Below, piece after piece: positions 55,444-63,653 of a DNA stretch of 64,000 bases. A program made the translations under genes and the position numbers. The DNA is taken from NCBI GenBank assembly GCA_902789735.1, contig CADAOZ010000003.1, positions 92,769 to 156,768 on the forward strand, written 5' to 3'. Below the pieces are notes generated by a model, which searched no databases, was not told where the DNA came from, and saw only the letters and a list, made by a program, of their open reading frames with translations. Each line of letters starts with the position of its first letter. Positions within the stretch are counted from its first letter, which is position 1. Source of the DNA: an uncultured Lachnospiraceae bacterium (lineage in GTDB: Bacteria > Bacillota > Clostridia > Lachnospirales > Lachnospiraceae).

Positions 55444-55632
55444 ACAGCGGCAGTGTGACGGATACGGCGCGGTTGTTTTATATCCTTGTCAGCAGACAAA
55501 GACACAGCAGTGGATTAGAGCATGTCAGGTACATGGGATTCCGGTCCTGCCACAAGCTGGAAGGGACAACAGACTGCGGAATGATTGACCGGCAGGGCCA
55601 TGCAGGCGGTCCGGTATGAAAGGAAGATAGAA

Positions 55633-57048
55633 ATGATCCAGATTTACAACACCATGAACAAGAGAAAAGAGGAATTCGTTCCGATCACGCCAGGCGAAGT
55701 CAAGATGTATGTCTGCGGACCCACTGTCTATAACCTGATCCATATCGGCAACGCCCGTCCCATGATCGTATTTGATACAGTCCGCCGTTATTTTGAGTAC
55801 AGCGGCTACAAGGTCAACTATGTATCCAACTTTACAGATGTGGACGACAAGATCATTAAGAAGGCCAATGAGGAAGGCGTAGACGCCAAAGTCATTTCTG
55901 ACCGCTATATTGAGGAATGCAAAAAGGATATGGCCAGCATGAATGTCCGGCCCGCAACGACCCATCCTCAGGCTACCAAGGAGATTGGCGGCATGATCAA
56001 GATGATCAAAAAGCTGATCGATCAGGATTACGGCTATGTGGCCCAGGACGGAACCGTCTATTACAGGACCCGTAAATTCCGTGAGTACGGCAAGCTTTCC
56101 CATAAGAACATCGACGATCTCCGCAGCGGCGGCAGGTCCCTCCTGGTCACCGGTGAGGACCAGAAGGAAGATCCGCTGGATTTCGTGCTCTGGAAGCCCA
56201 AAAAGGAAGGGGAGCCTTACTGGAACTGCCCCTGGTGCAAAGGCCGTCCGGGCTGGCACATTGAATGCTCTGTCATGAGCAAGCGCTATCTGGGTGATTC
56301 GATCGATATCCACGCCGGCGGCGAAGACCTGATCTTCCCTCACCACGAGAATGAGATCGCCCAGTCTGAGGCAGCCAACGGCGTGCCCTTTGCCAAATAC
56401 TGGATGCACAATGCCTTCCTGAATATCGATAACCGCAAGATGAGCAAATCTCTGGGCAATTTCTTCACGGTACGGGATATTCTGGAGCATTATGACGGAC
56501 AGGTCCTTCGTTACTTCATGCTGACCGTCCATTACAGAAGCCCCCTCAATTTCAGCAGGGAGCTGATGGAAGCCGCCAAGACTTCCTATGAGAGGATCGT
56601 CAACTGCGCCGAGAACCTCCGCTTCCTGTTGGAGAAGGCTTCCGGCACCATGACAGAAGAGGAAAAAGCCATCGCCGGCCAGGCGGACGCTTACAGGGTC
56701 CGGTTTGAAGAGGCCATGGATGATGACTTCAATACCGCCAACGCCCTGTCCGCCATCTTCGAGCTGGTCACCTTTATCAACAGCCATGCCGACGGCGCGT
56801 CTGCGGAACTTCTGCAGACCATGCTCAAAGAGCTGACAACACTGACCGATATCTGCGGTCTGATCCCGGAACGCAAGGTCGAACTGCCGGCCGAGGAAGT
56901 CGCCTTTATCGAGGCAAAGATCGCTGAGCGAAAGGCAGCCAAGAAAGCCAGAGACTTTGCCAAAGCGGACGCCATCCGCGATGAGCTCAAGGCAAAGGGC
57001 ATCATTCTGGAAGATACCAGAGAAGGAGTAAAATGGAAGAAAGCCTGA
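55633..57048 (+). CDS. cysS: Cysteinyl-tRNA synthetase
   Basis: A class I aminoacyl-tRNA synthetase that charges tRNA-Cys. MYVCGPTVYNLIHIGNARPMI holds a zinc Cys and the HIGH-like HIGN; further zinc ligands are in the PGWHIECS and HHENEIAQSE segments; NRKMSKSLGN is the KMSKS loop. The start is ATG 55633 after AAAGGAAGATAG, giving 471 residues; the frame from 55585 has no ribosome binding site. No T-box leader is visible upstream. The 3' end overlaps mrnC by 16 bp. Confidence 0.96.
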   Translation: MIQIYNTMNKRKEEFVPITPGEVKMYVCGPTVYNLIHIGNARPMIVFDTVRRYFEYSGYKVNYVSNFTDVDDKIIKKANEEGVDAKVISDRYIEECKKDMASMNVRPATTHPQATKEIGGMIKMIKKLIDQDYGYVAQDGTVYYRTRKFREYGKLSHKNIDDLRSGGRSLLVTGEDQKEDPLDFVLWKPKKEGEPYWNCPWCKGRPGWHIECSVMSKRYLGDSIDIHAGGEDLIFPHHENEIAQSEAANGVPFAKYWMHNAFLNIDNRKMSKSLGNFFTVRDILEHYDGQVLRYFMLTVHYRSPLNFSRELMEAAKTSYERIVNCAENLRFLLEKASGTMTEEEKAIAGQADAYRVRFEEAMDDDFNTANALSAIFELVTFINSHADGASAELLQTMLKELTTLTDICGLIPERKVELPAEEVAFIEAKIAERKAAKKARDFAKADAIRDELKAKGIILEDTREGVKWKKA

Positions 57049-57488
57049 GACAGCAGATTCTGACGGCCTTTCCACAGAAAACAGTAGATATCAGGACCTA
57101 CTCCCCCATGGCGCTGGCCTTTCTGGGGGACGCGGTCTATTCCCTGCTAATCCGGACCATTGTGGTCTCCAGGGGCAACAGACAGGCGGAGAAGCTCCAT
57201 CGCGAGACTTCTTCGCTTGTTCGTGCGTCTGCCCAGGCCGCCATCGGGGACGCCATCTGGGATATGCTGACCCCGGAAGAGCAGACCATCTATAAACGGG
57301 GAAAGAATTCCAACCCCAGCCATCACACCAGGAACGCCTCCCTGCAGGATTATCTCAAGGCAACGGCGCTGGAGTGCCTGATCGGCTATCTTTATCTGCA
57401 GGATAAGAACGACCGGATCCTGGAGCTGCTGGCTTTCGGGATCAAAGCGATGGAGGATAGCAGGAAAACCAATAAAACAAAGAGCTGA
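57033..57488 (+). CDS. mrnC: Mini-ribonuclease III
   Basis: Mini-III is an RNase III catalytic domain without the double-stranded-RNA-binding domain; in B. subtilis it matures the ends of 23S rRNA. The 151 residues include YSPMALAFLGDAVYSLLIR (RNase III signature with Glu replaced as in the Mini-III group), KRGKNSN and ALECLIGYLYL (second acidic cluster). It overlaps the end of cysS, with its AGAAGGAGT ribosome binding site inside cysS. The cysS-mrnC-rlmB order is conserved in Firmicutes. Confidence 0.94.
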   Translation: MEESLRQQILTAFPQKTVDIRTYSPMALAFLGDAVYSLLIRTIVVSRGNRQAEKLHRETSSLVRASAQAAIGDAIWDMLTPEEQTIYKRGKNSNPSHHTRNASLQDYLKATALECLIGYLYLQDKNDRILELLAFGIKAMEDSRKTNKTKS

Positions 57489-57547
57489 GCAGCGGCAGGA
57501 GACTGCCGGGATATGCCCGGCCGGAATAAGGAGACAACGCGATATTT

Positions 57548-58663
57548 ATGCGTGAAACAAGACAGAAAAAAGAAAGAAAAGAAGAAGTAAGGACCGGTAC
57601 AGGCCGCAGGACCGTGGAGAAGAATGTTCGCAGCGCCGCTGTCAAACGTAACGCCGGTGAAAAAGGCCTGCGTATCGGTGCGGCCAGAAAGAGCGACGGC
57701 GGGGAAACAGGCCGCAGGAAGAGCATTGCTGCTGAAGAGACTGGCCGCAGAAAGAACATTGCGGGCGAGGTAACAGGCCGCAAAGCGGTCAGGACCGGTA
57801 TGAGGAAGGGCATGGAGAAGCCCCGCGTCAAAAATGACAGCCAGGCCGTGAAACGGGAAGAGAAAGCAGCAAAACGCGCTCCCATGCCGGAAGTCAATGA
57901 AGTGAAAAAGCTGAAGGCGGAGGAAGCGGTCAACGAGACCAAGATCGAGGGCAGGAATGCGGTCATCGAGGCGTTCCGTTCCGGACGTACCGTTGACAGG
58001 CTTTTCCTGCTGGAAGGTAGTCAGGAAGGGCAGATCCTGACCGTGAAAAGAGAAGCGGCCAAGCGGGGCACACCTGTAAAATTCGTAACCCGCCAGCGTC
58101 TGGATCAGATTTCCGATACCGGAAATCACCAGGGCGTGATTGCCTATCTGGCAGCCTATGCCTACGCGGAGGTCGAAGACCTGTTCCGCAAGGCAAAGGA
58201 AAAGGACGAAGATCCTTTCTTCATCCTGCTGGACAACATTGAAGATCCCCATAACCTGGGTGCCATCATCCGTACCGCCAACGTGGTCGGCGCCCACGGC
58301 GTGATCATTCCCAGGGACCGGGCAGTAGGCCTGACAGCGACGGTTGCCAAGGCATCCGCCGGTGCTCTGAATTTTACCCCTGTTGCCAAGGTCACCAACC
58401 TGGCCAGGACCATTGAGGAACTCAAGGAAAGAGGCATGTGGTTCGTCTGCGCGGATATGGACGGGACTCCTATGACCAGCCTCAACATGACCGGCTCGCT
58501 GGGCCTGGTCATCGGGGCGGAAGGCAGCGGTGTTTCCAGACTGGTCCGTGAGAAGTGCGACATGATCGCCTCCATCCCTCAGAAGGGCGAGATCAATTCC
58601 CTGAACGCTTCCGTAGCGGCCGGCGTCCTCTGCTATGAGATCTTCCGGCAGAGGAATCTGTAA
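57548..58663 (+). CDS. rlmB: 23S rRNA (guanosine-2'-O-)-methyltransferase RlmB with a basic N-terminal extension
   Basis: A SpoU-type methyltransferase. The knotted domain has DNIEDPHNLGAIIRTANVVG, LVIGAEGSGVSRLVRE and IPQKGEINSLNASVAAGV; a small RNA-binding substrate domain (IEGRNAVIEAF) precedes it. The family is about 250 residues long. Here ~120 extra residues at the N-terminus are very rich in Lys and Arg with degenerate ETGRRKNIA repeats and probably bind RNA. The start ATG 57548 lies after a GGAGACAACGC stretch with long spacing, so a later start cannot be excluded. Confidence 0.93.
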   Translation: MRETRQKKERKEEVRTGTGRRTVEKNVRSAAVKRNAGEKGLRIGAARKSDGGETGRRKSIAAEETGRRKNIAGEVTGRKAVRTGMRKGMEKPRVKNDSQAVKREEKAAKRAPMPEVNEVKKLKAEEAVNETKIEGRNAVIEAFRSGRTVDRLFLLEGSQEGQILTVKREAAKRGTPVKFVTRQRLDQISDTGNHQGVIAYLAAYAYAEVEDLFRKAKEKDEDPFFILLDNIEDPHNLGAIIRTANVVGAHGVIIPRDRAVGLTATVAKASAGALNFTPVAKVTNLARTIEELKERGMWFVCADMDGTPMTSLNMTGSLGLVIGAEGSGVSRLVREKCDMIASIPQKGEINSLNASVAAGVLCYEIFRQRNL

Positions 58664-58830
58664 GAAATCTGAAAGAAATCTGTAAGCATGGGGCAGTAAT
58701 GACCCTGAAGGCGCTTGCGTGCATTGCATGGGAAGTATTGATTTTGGCAGCGCCGGCGTGCTTCGTATGAAAAGTATCGAATCTGACAGCTTATCACGCA
58801 AAACAGCCGAAGACTGTAATCCAGGAGGTA

Positions 58831-59472
58831 TTGATTCTGAAACCAGAAGAGTATAAAGAGATTCCGGATGAGGAACTGATCGGCATGATCCGGGACGGGG
58901 ACCGGCAGGCAATGGATTTCCTGATGGATAAGTATAAAGATATGGTCAAATCCAGAGCCAGATCCATGTTCATTCTGGGAGGAGATTCCCAGGACCTGAT
59001 CCAGGAAGGCATGATCGGCCTGTTCAAGGCCATCCGGGATTACGACTCCGGCCGGGACGCCAGCTTCCGCACCTTCGCGGCTCTGTGCATTTCCCGCCAG
59101 CTGTTTACGGTGGTCCAGTCATCAGGCCGGAAAAAGAATATTCCCCTGAATACGGCCCTTTCCCTCAATGCCCCCGTTCCGGGCGGAGAGGGCGGCGAAA
59201 CGGACACGGAATCCAACCAGCTGCTCAATCTCCTGCAGGCGGATCCGGGTTCCGATCCTGAAAAGCATCTGCTGGATCAGGAGAGGCTGCTGCAGCTGCA
59301 GGAGCGGATCGACCGTGAGCTGAGTTCCTTCGAAAAGCAGGTCCTGGACCTGCATCTGACCGGTATGGGCTATGTGGAGATCGCCCATGTGCTGAACAGG
59401 ACCGAGAAATCCACAGACAACGCCCTGCAGCGGATCCGCGCCAAGCTGCGGAAGGGCCGGGAAGACAACTGA
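58831..59472 (+). CDS. sigH: RNA polymerase sigma-H factor
   Basis: A sigma-70 family factor of the SigH (Spo0H) type, which directs early sporulation and stationary-phase genes. Region 2 is DFLMDKYKDMVKSRARSMFILGGDSQDLIQEGMIGLFKAIRDYD; region 4 is LSSFEKQVLDLHLTGMGYVEIAHVLNRTEKSTDNALQRIRAKLR. No ATG fits. A strong AGGAGG (58823-58828) sits only 2 bp before TTG 58831, so ATT 58834 or CTG 58837 would be better spaced. The gene follows rlmB as in B. subtilis, but yacP is absent. Confidence 0.92.
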   Translation: MILKPEEYKEIPDEELIGMIRDGDRQAMDFLMDKYKDMVKSRARSMFILGGDSQDLIQEGMIGLFKAIRDYDSGRDASFRTFAALCISRQLFTVVQSSGRKKNIPLNTALSLNAPVPGGEGGETDTESNQLLNLLQADPGSDPEKHLLDQERLLQLQERIDRELSSFEKQVLDLHLTGMGYVEIAHVLNRTEKSTDNALQRIRAKLRKGREDN

Positions 59473-59530
59473 AAACTACGCGTGCCGGCCGGTGGAATTC
59501 GTTTCCGGCAGGATGACGCACATAATAAAA

Positions 59531-59592
59531 AGCAGCGATTCCAAACAGCCTGCCGGTTTTCGTCAGGAAATTTAGAAACGCTGCTATTTTGT
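59531..59592. terminator. Possible terminator between sigH and the membrane-protein operon
   Basis: AGCAGCG (59531-59537) pairs with CGCTGCT (59579-59585), with an inner CCTG/CAGG pair, then ATTTTGTT. Long loop; moderate support. Confidence 0.45.
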
Positions 59593-59617
59593 TGTGTTAA
59601 TGAGGACCGGGATTTGC

Positions 59618-60055
59618 TTATGATCTGCCGGCATATTTAAACAGCCGCAGCAGAGACTGGAACAGATAGATCAGTAATCCTGCCACGAGCAGAATGATCC
59701 CTGCCTGCATCATCATCCTCTGGTAAACGGAGGTGGTGCCCGCTATTTCAAAAATCCCCCGCAGCAGAGCGCTGACAGTCATCGCCGCGACACCTGCGTG
59801 ATACAGGTCTGAAGACAGTTCGCCCGGTTCCGGTACCAGAGAGGTCTTCCAGACTGCCAGCATAGGCAGGAATCCGGGAATGAATGTGAAGCAGGGGAGC
59901 CATGTCATATAGAAGGAATGGACCCCGTGGGCGAAGATCTGATAGACCAGGCTGAAAATCAGAAGGAAGAGGCTGTAGCCTCCATAGATCAGGACCGGCA
60001 TTCTCCATACATCTCTTCCCCGGGCCTCGTTTTTTTTATTTTCCGATATAGACAA
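59618..60055 (-). CDS. Small membrane protein of unknown function
   Basis: A 145-residue protein with four predicted hydrophobic helices (about 20-42, 50-70, 85-105 and 112-135). I do not recognise the family. The start appears to be TTG 60055 with AAAGGAG 11 bp before it, overlapping the end of the phosphodiester glycosidase gene by 20 bp; ATG at codon 19 is an alternative. The overlap points to coupled expression with the upstream gene, so it may help that enzyme at the membrane. Confidence 0.65.
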   Translation of the reverse strand: MSISENKKNEARGRDVWRMPVLIYGGYSLFLLIFSLVYQIFAHGVHSFYMTWLPCFTFIPGFLPMLAVWKTSLVPEPGELSSDLYHAGVAAMTVSALLRGIFEIAGTTSVYQRMMMQAGIILLVAGLLIYLFQSLLRLFKYAGRS

Positions 60056-60962
60056 TGTCGCTGATGCTCCTTTCTTCGATCACTTTACCGTACGTGGTCG
60101 GTTTGTTCAGGATCTTCCCGTTGAACCATATGGCGGATGAGCCGCCGCCGTCCAGGTTGTAGGCTGTTTCGCAGCCCAGCTCCTGCATGACCTGGGCCAG
60201 CTGTAGCAGGGACATGCCGGGACTCTGTTTGGTACGGCCGTCTGAAACGACCAGGAAATAATGCAGGGGGCCGGCCTGGCCAATGGCGGTCCGGGGATTC
60301 ATTTCCTGGGACCTGTCGACTTCATCGAATTTTGAAACAGAAACCTCTCCGTTCTCCACAAGGCCCGGTCCGAAGGAAAAGACTTCTCTGGCGCCTTTTT
60401 CCTGCAGTTCTTCCATGGAGGTATAGATCTCGTCTATGATCTCCATGTTCCCGTCTTTATAAATCACCAGATCTTCCGTATAGCTCAGTTCGCTGATCGA
60501 ATCCCGGAAGACCTGACCGCGCCGCATTACGTAACCGGAGGTGCGGAACCCGTAATAATCTCCGTTGATCGCGAAGATCGCGTTGTTCTCCTCCGCGATG
60601 GAGGAAGTTGTATCCACAATGTTGCGTCCGAATACGCCGTTTGCCAGCCCGGTCTTCAGATAAGACGGATTTTCCAGAATGACTTCCGCAATATAAATGT
60701 CTGTATCGTACTTGCGGATCTGACTGATCTCGATGCTGATATCATTGTCATGATAGGATGTGTCCGTGATGACCGGTTCTTCATAAAAGACGTCGGAATC
60801 CTTTCCTTCTCTGTCATCTTCGGTCTTCTCCATAGATACGATATTAGACGGCAGAACGAAAGTGTCCAGCAGGGTCCAGGCTGCCGACGCCGTCAGCAGC
60901 AATCCAAAAACAATAGCCCAGAGCATGGTCCTTCCTTCTCTGGTCTTCAGTAATTTTTTCAC
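60036..60962 (-). CDS. Phosphodiester glycosidase family protein (NAGPA/DUF2233)
   Basis: A 308-residue protein with one N-terminal membrane helix (about 14-32) and an exported domain of the NAGPA type: IFAINGDYYGFRTSGYVMRRG, NPRTAIGQ, FLVVSDGRTKQSPGMSL and CETAYNLDGGGSSAIW. Homologues cleave sugar-phosphodiester bonds, so a role in wall-polymer or glycan turnover is likely. The start is set at GTG 60962 after AGAGG because the longer frame to 61034 begins at the transcription start. The next gene overlaps by 20 bp. Confidence 0.85.
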   Translation of the reverse strand: MKKLLKTREGRTMLWAIVFGLLLTASAAWTLLDTFVLPSNIVSMEKTEDDREGKDSDVFYEEPVITDTSYHDNDISIEISQIRKYDTDIYIAEVILENPSYLKTGLANGVFGRNIVDTTSSIAEENNAIFAINGDYYGFRTSGYVMRRGQVFRDSISELSYTEDLVIYKDGNMEIIDEIYTSMEELQEKGAREVFSFGPGLVENGEVSVSKFDEVDRSQEMNPRTAIGQAGPLHYFLVVSDGRTKQSPGMSLLQLAQVMQELGCETAYNLDGGGSSAIWFNGKILNKPTTYGKVIEERSISDIVYIGK

Positions 60963-61039
60963 TATTTCTATACCTCTGTATATGATCCGCCGCGTGCTTT
61001 CAGGGCAGGGCCTCTTGACTGCCGCAGCGTCCAAAGTCG

Positions 61040-61069
61040 ATTATACATTCATATAAGGTTTTTCTTCAA
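61040..61069 (-). promoter_or_regulatory. Promoter of the phosphodiester glycosidase operon
   Basis: On the minus strand TTGAAG (61069-61064) and TATAAT (61045-61040) have an 18-bp spacer. Confidence 0.6.
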
Positions 61070-61102
61070 GTGGAACACTGTGATTTAACAGAAGCGGATG
61101 CG

Positions 61103-61145
61103 GGTGAACCGGGCGTGGTGAACCAGGCGTCAGACTTCCCGGTTC
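61103..61145. repeat. Dispersed palindrome, copy 6, plus a half copy
   Basis: The full 28-bp element is at 61118-61145 (TGAACCAGG left arm, GTCAGACTT core, CCCGGTTCA right arm). A left-half copy (TGAACCGGGCGTGG) precedes it at 61103. Confidence 0.9.
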
Positions 61146-61217
61146 ACAGCAAGCGAGCTCTGAGGTCATGAACAAGGTCATGCAGCAAGCGAGCTCTGAG
61201 GTCATGAACAAGGTCAT
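61146..61217. repeat. Exact 36-bp tandem duplication
   Basis: 61146-61181 and 61182-61217 are identical, each starting CAGCAAGCGAGCTCTGAGG and ending AACAAGGTCATG. The CTCTGAGGTCATG part matches the palindrome family at 36 kb. Confidence 0.92.
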
Positions 61218-61305
61218 GAACATGGGGCCTGAGCATCTGAGCAAGTTGACTGTGGATATTGTAAAAATACAGTCTCTTTTTGGACTCTTTTTTTCTTCGT
61301 TTTGA

Positions 61306-61334
61306 TTGACAAACGATATGGTGTTTGATAAACT
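61306..61334 (+). promoter_or_regulatory. Promoter of tRNA-Thr
   Basis: TTGACA (61306-61311) with TAAACT (61329-61334) at 17-bp spacing, 30 bp before the tRNA. Confidence 0.65.
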
Positions 61335-61364
61335 AACATAGTCGCGTGAGACAAATATAGATTT

Positions 61365-61437
61365 GCTGGCATGGCTCAGTCGGTAGAGCGTCGCATTGGT
61401 AGTGCGGAGGTCCCGGGTCCGATTCCCGGTGCCAGCT
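61365..61437 (+). tRNA. tRNA-Thr (GGU)
   Basis: A full cloverleaf: acceptor GCTGGCA/TGCCAGC, D-arm GCTC..GAGC, anticodon stem TCGCA/TGCGG with loop TTGGTAG (anticodon GGT, 61398-61400), T-arm CCGGG/CCCGG with TCCGATT, discriminator T. CCA is not encoded. Confidence 0.95.
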
Positions 61438-61446
61438 TTCTTTATC

Positions 61447-61490
61447 CCCGGAAAATGGCTTAAAACTGCTGCTTTCCGGGCTCTTTTTTT
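61447..61490 (+). terminator. Terminator of tRNA-Thr
   Basis: CCCGGAAA (61447-61454) pairs with TTTCCGGG (61473-61480), then CTC and seven Ts. Confidence 0.85.
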
Positions 61491-61530
61491 ATCTCTTTTT
61501 TCCGTGTGACTCCCAGAGTGACTTAAGTGA

Positions 61531-61719
61531 CTAATCAGCTTCATAGATGTGATCAGCAACCAGGCAATCCTTGGAGAATGCAAATTCAAAAATGAACCGA
61601 TCGATAAAACAGTATACGATGCGCTGATGGCCCGCAGGGGGCTGATCGATAAAAAATATGACGAGGTACAATATATGTTTTTCTCGCTAAGCGGTTATTC
61701 GGAGTGGGTCGAAGGATAA
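61531..61719 (+). pseudogene. C-terminal remnant of an AAA ATPase/DUF234-type nuclease-domain protein
   Basis: This frame has a stop just before it and no start codon with a ribosome binding site. It encodes FIDVISNQAILGECKFKNEP, then ALMARRGLIDKKYDEVQYMFFSLSGYSEW and a stop. The D..GECK pattern and the LFS-SGF-like ending match the PD-(D/E)xK-like C-terminal domain (DUF234) of ATPases such as those seen often in Clostridia. The ATPase part is missing, so this is a decayed gene end. Confidence 0.6.
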
Positions 61720-61776
61720 ACTGCTGACATTAGAAGACTTGTATTAGAAGATTTGTATATTTAGGTACGGAATTGA

Positions 61777-62064
61777 TCGAGAACCGGTGAGGAATACGAT
61801 GAGACAGAGAATGATAAGTTTTTAGCGACCATCGATCGGAACGGCGTTGTGACGGCCCTTGCGCCCGGAACGACAAAAGCCTTCATAAGGGCGGACTACA
61901 TGAATGAAGATTACTATGAGCACAGTCTGGAAGGATTTTTTGAGGTTATCGTGAAGGCTGTACGGGAAGCCATTGCAGGCGACGACGACCCGGACAAGCC
62001 AGCGGCTTGGTACAATGAAGCCATACGCTTCCATGGAAGTAGCAGAAAAAGACACTTTCTTTGA
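61777..62064 (+). pseudogene. Remnant with a bacterial Ig-like (Big_2) end
   Basis: The frame opens after a TGA at 61774-61776. It reads FLATIDRNGVVTALAPGTTKAFI, which closely fits the last strands of a Big_2 domain (usual form: ATIDENGVVTALAPGTATI). The ~55 residues that follow (YYEHSLEGFFEVIVKAVREAI, then DPDKPAAWYNE) are not recognised. There is no credible start or secretion signal, so this is probably a gene fragment. Confidence 0.5.
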
Positions 62065-62177
62065 ATCAAGTGATGACAGGAATGAACCTTCACCCCCATG
62101 TGGTGCTGCGCCGCATGCGGAATCATAAGGGGGAGCGAAACAGTATATAGGAACGACAGCAGAAAGTGAGGTAGAAG

Positions 62178-63413
62178 ATGGCAAGAACAGAAACATTTCA
62201 TAACATGGGATTTCGTCTTACTTATCCGGATATGTTCGATCACAGCCTCGGACAGGTTTCCCCGATGGCGTTCGGAGACACCGGAGACGGCGTGTACTTT
62301 ATGATGTTCAGCTATATCGCTGTCTCTGCTAAGGACATCAAAGCTATGGCCGGCAAGTCGGAGAGCGGTGAGCTGAGTGAAGAAGACAAACTGAAAGTTG
62401 CCGATGCCATGGGCAGCCTTCTCGTGGTCGCCGGTATGGGCGGCGCACAGGGCCCGGAAGAAATTGCAGAGAAGCTGAAGATGGGAGATGTGCCCAAAGA
62501 CAGCTTCACGGAGATCGGCAGATACAGAGATATCGTGTATTATGCGATTATCGACCGCCAAAACGACGAAGCATTCATGAAGGAAATGGAACCGGCTTTT
62601 GCGGAAGAATTCCGTGTTCTTCAGCCGGCACTGATTGAAGCGCTGAAAAATGCCGAGTTTATCGGACCGCAGATCCAGGGGGCTGACCTGGTGGGCAGAA
62701 GGCTTCATTTTGAAACCGCAGATATTGACGGCAATCTCGTAAGGAGTGAGGACCTCTTTTCTGCCCATGCCGTAAACATGATCAACATCTGGGCAACCTG
62801 GTGCGGCCCATGCAAAAAAGAGCTGGAAGAGCTCGGCAATATGCATCGCCGTCTGGAGACGAAGAATGCCGCCATTATCGGCATCTGTGACGATGCGAAA
62901 GAGAAGGCGGATGATTGCAGAATGCTGATCAGAAAAAACAATCTTACATACAGCAATATTTTGCCCTATGAAGGGATGGAGGAGCTGGCGGTAGAAAGCT
63001 TACCGACAACATTCTTTGTGGATCGCGAGGGAAAGATCCTGACATATCCCATCGTCGGTGTACCTGCCGATATTTCGGAGTATGAAAAAACGATTGACAG
63101 CCTTCTTGCGCAGGAATCGGTGGAGAATAAACCTTTATCGACCGATGGCACACCGGAAAAGCAGAACGCCTGCCGCGTTATTGTCACAGATAAGGACGGA
63201 AGACCGGTCGCCGGCGCTGCGGTGCAGTTCTGTTCCGACACTACCTGCATGATGGGAAAGACGGATGCGGAAGGAACGGCTTCCTTCGCAGCGGAAGACG
63301 GGGCGTATACGGTTCACGTGCAGAAGGTGCCGGAAGGATATGAAGCGTGTGCGGAAGAATTTGAGGTGCCTCAGGATTTTGGCGATGTTAAGATCATCCT
63401 GAATAAGGCATAA
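62178..63413 (+). CDS. TlpA-like thioredoxin-fold protein with a C-terminal Cna_B/SpaA-like domain
   Basis: A 411-residue protein in three parts. Residues 1-160 are an unrecognised domain (NMGFRLTYPDMFDH at the start). Residues 165-310 form an AhpC/TlpA-type redoxin domain with the redox motif WCGPC at 208-212 and the cis-Pro region ESLPTTFFVD. Residues ~328-411 look like a carboxypeptidase-regulatory/SpaA beta-sandwich (CRVIVTDKDGRPVAGAAVQFCS and so on). Such parts are normally extracytoplasmic, yet the N-terminus shows no signal peptide or membrane helix. GAAAGTGAGGTAGAAG precedes the ATG. Confidence 0.78.
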   Translation: MARTETFHNMGFRLTYPDMFDHSLGQVSPMAFGDTGDGVYFMMFSYIAVSAKDIKAMAGKSESGELSEEDKLKVADAMGSLLVVAGMGGAQGPEEIAEKLKMGDVPKDSFTEIGRYRDIVYYAIIDRQNDEAFMKEMEPAFAEEFRVLQPALIEALKNAEFIGPQIQGADLVGRRLHFETADIDGNLVRSEDLFSAHAVNMINIWATWCGPCKKELEELGNMHRRLETKNAAIIGICDDAKEKADDCRMLIRKNNLTYSNILPYEGMEELAVESLPTTFFVDREGKILTYPIVGVPADISEYEKTIDSLLAQESVENKPLSTDGTPEKQNACRVIVTDKDGRPVAGAAVQFCSDTTCMMGKTDAEGTASFAAEDGAYTVHVQKVPEGYEACAEEFEVPQDFGDVKIILNKA

Positions 63414-63531
63414 ACAAGATTTAGCGAAACAAACAGATATAGAGTGACCAATTATCGACCCAAAAAATTATGGTAAAACAAAATGATCCATAAAATGTGT
63501 ATAGATATGGCGGTCGGAGTATAATGAGAAC

Positions 63532-63625
63532 CACTACATACTGTGTCAACCAAAGGTCTATCATAGAGTATGAATAATTGCTGGATTCCCGGAAAGCCTT
63601 TATTTATAGGCTTTCCGGTTTTTTT
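63532..63625 (+). ncRNA. Candidate small transcript ending at a strong terminator
   Basis: TATAAT (63520-63525) without a clear -35 precedes ~90 nt with no ORF. These end in a strong intrinsic terminator: CCGGAAAGCCT (63589-63599) with AGGCTTTCCGG (63608-63618), then seven Ts. The terminator could simply serve the thioredoxin-fold gene 176 bp upstream. The rest of the 240-bp gap (63414-63653) shows nothing else. Confidence 0.25.
63589..63625 (+). terminator. Terminator after the thioredoxin-fold gene
   Basis: An 11-bp perfect stem (63589-63599 with 63608-63618), 8-nt loop, followed by seven Ts. Confidence 0.92.
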
Positions 63626-63653
63626 ATGCTTTTTGCCCCATCACTGACCCAAA

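Noticed and set aside
55444..55632. T-box leader upstream of cysS
   Set aside because: The conserved T-box sequence and a following terminator are not present in this gap.
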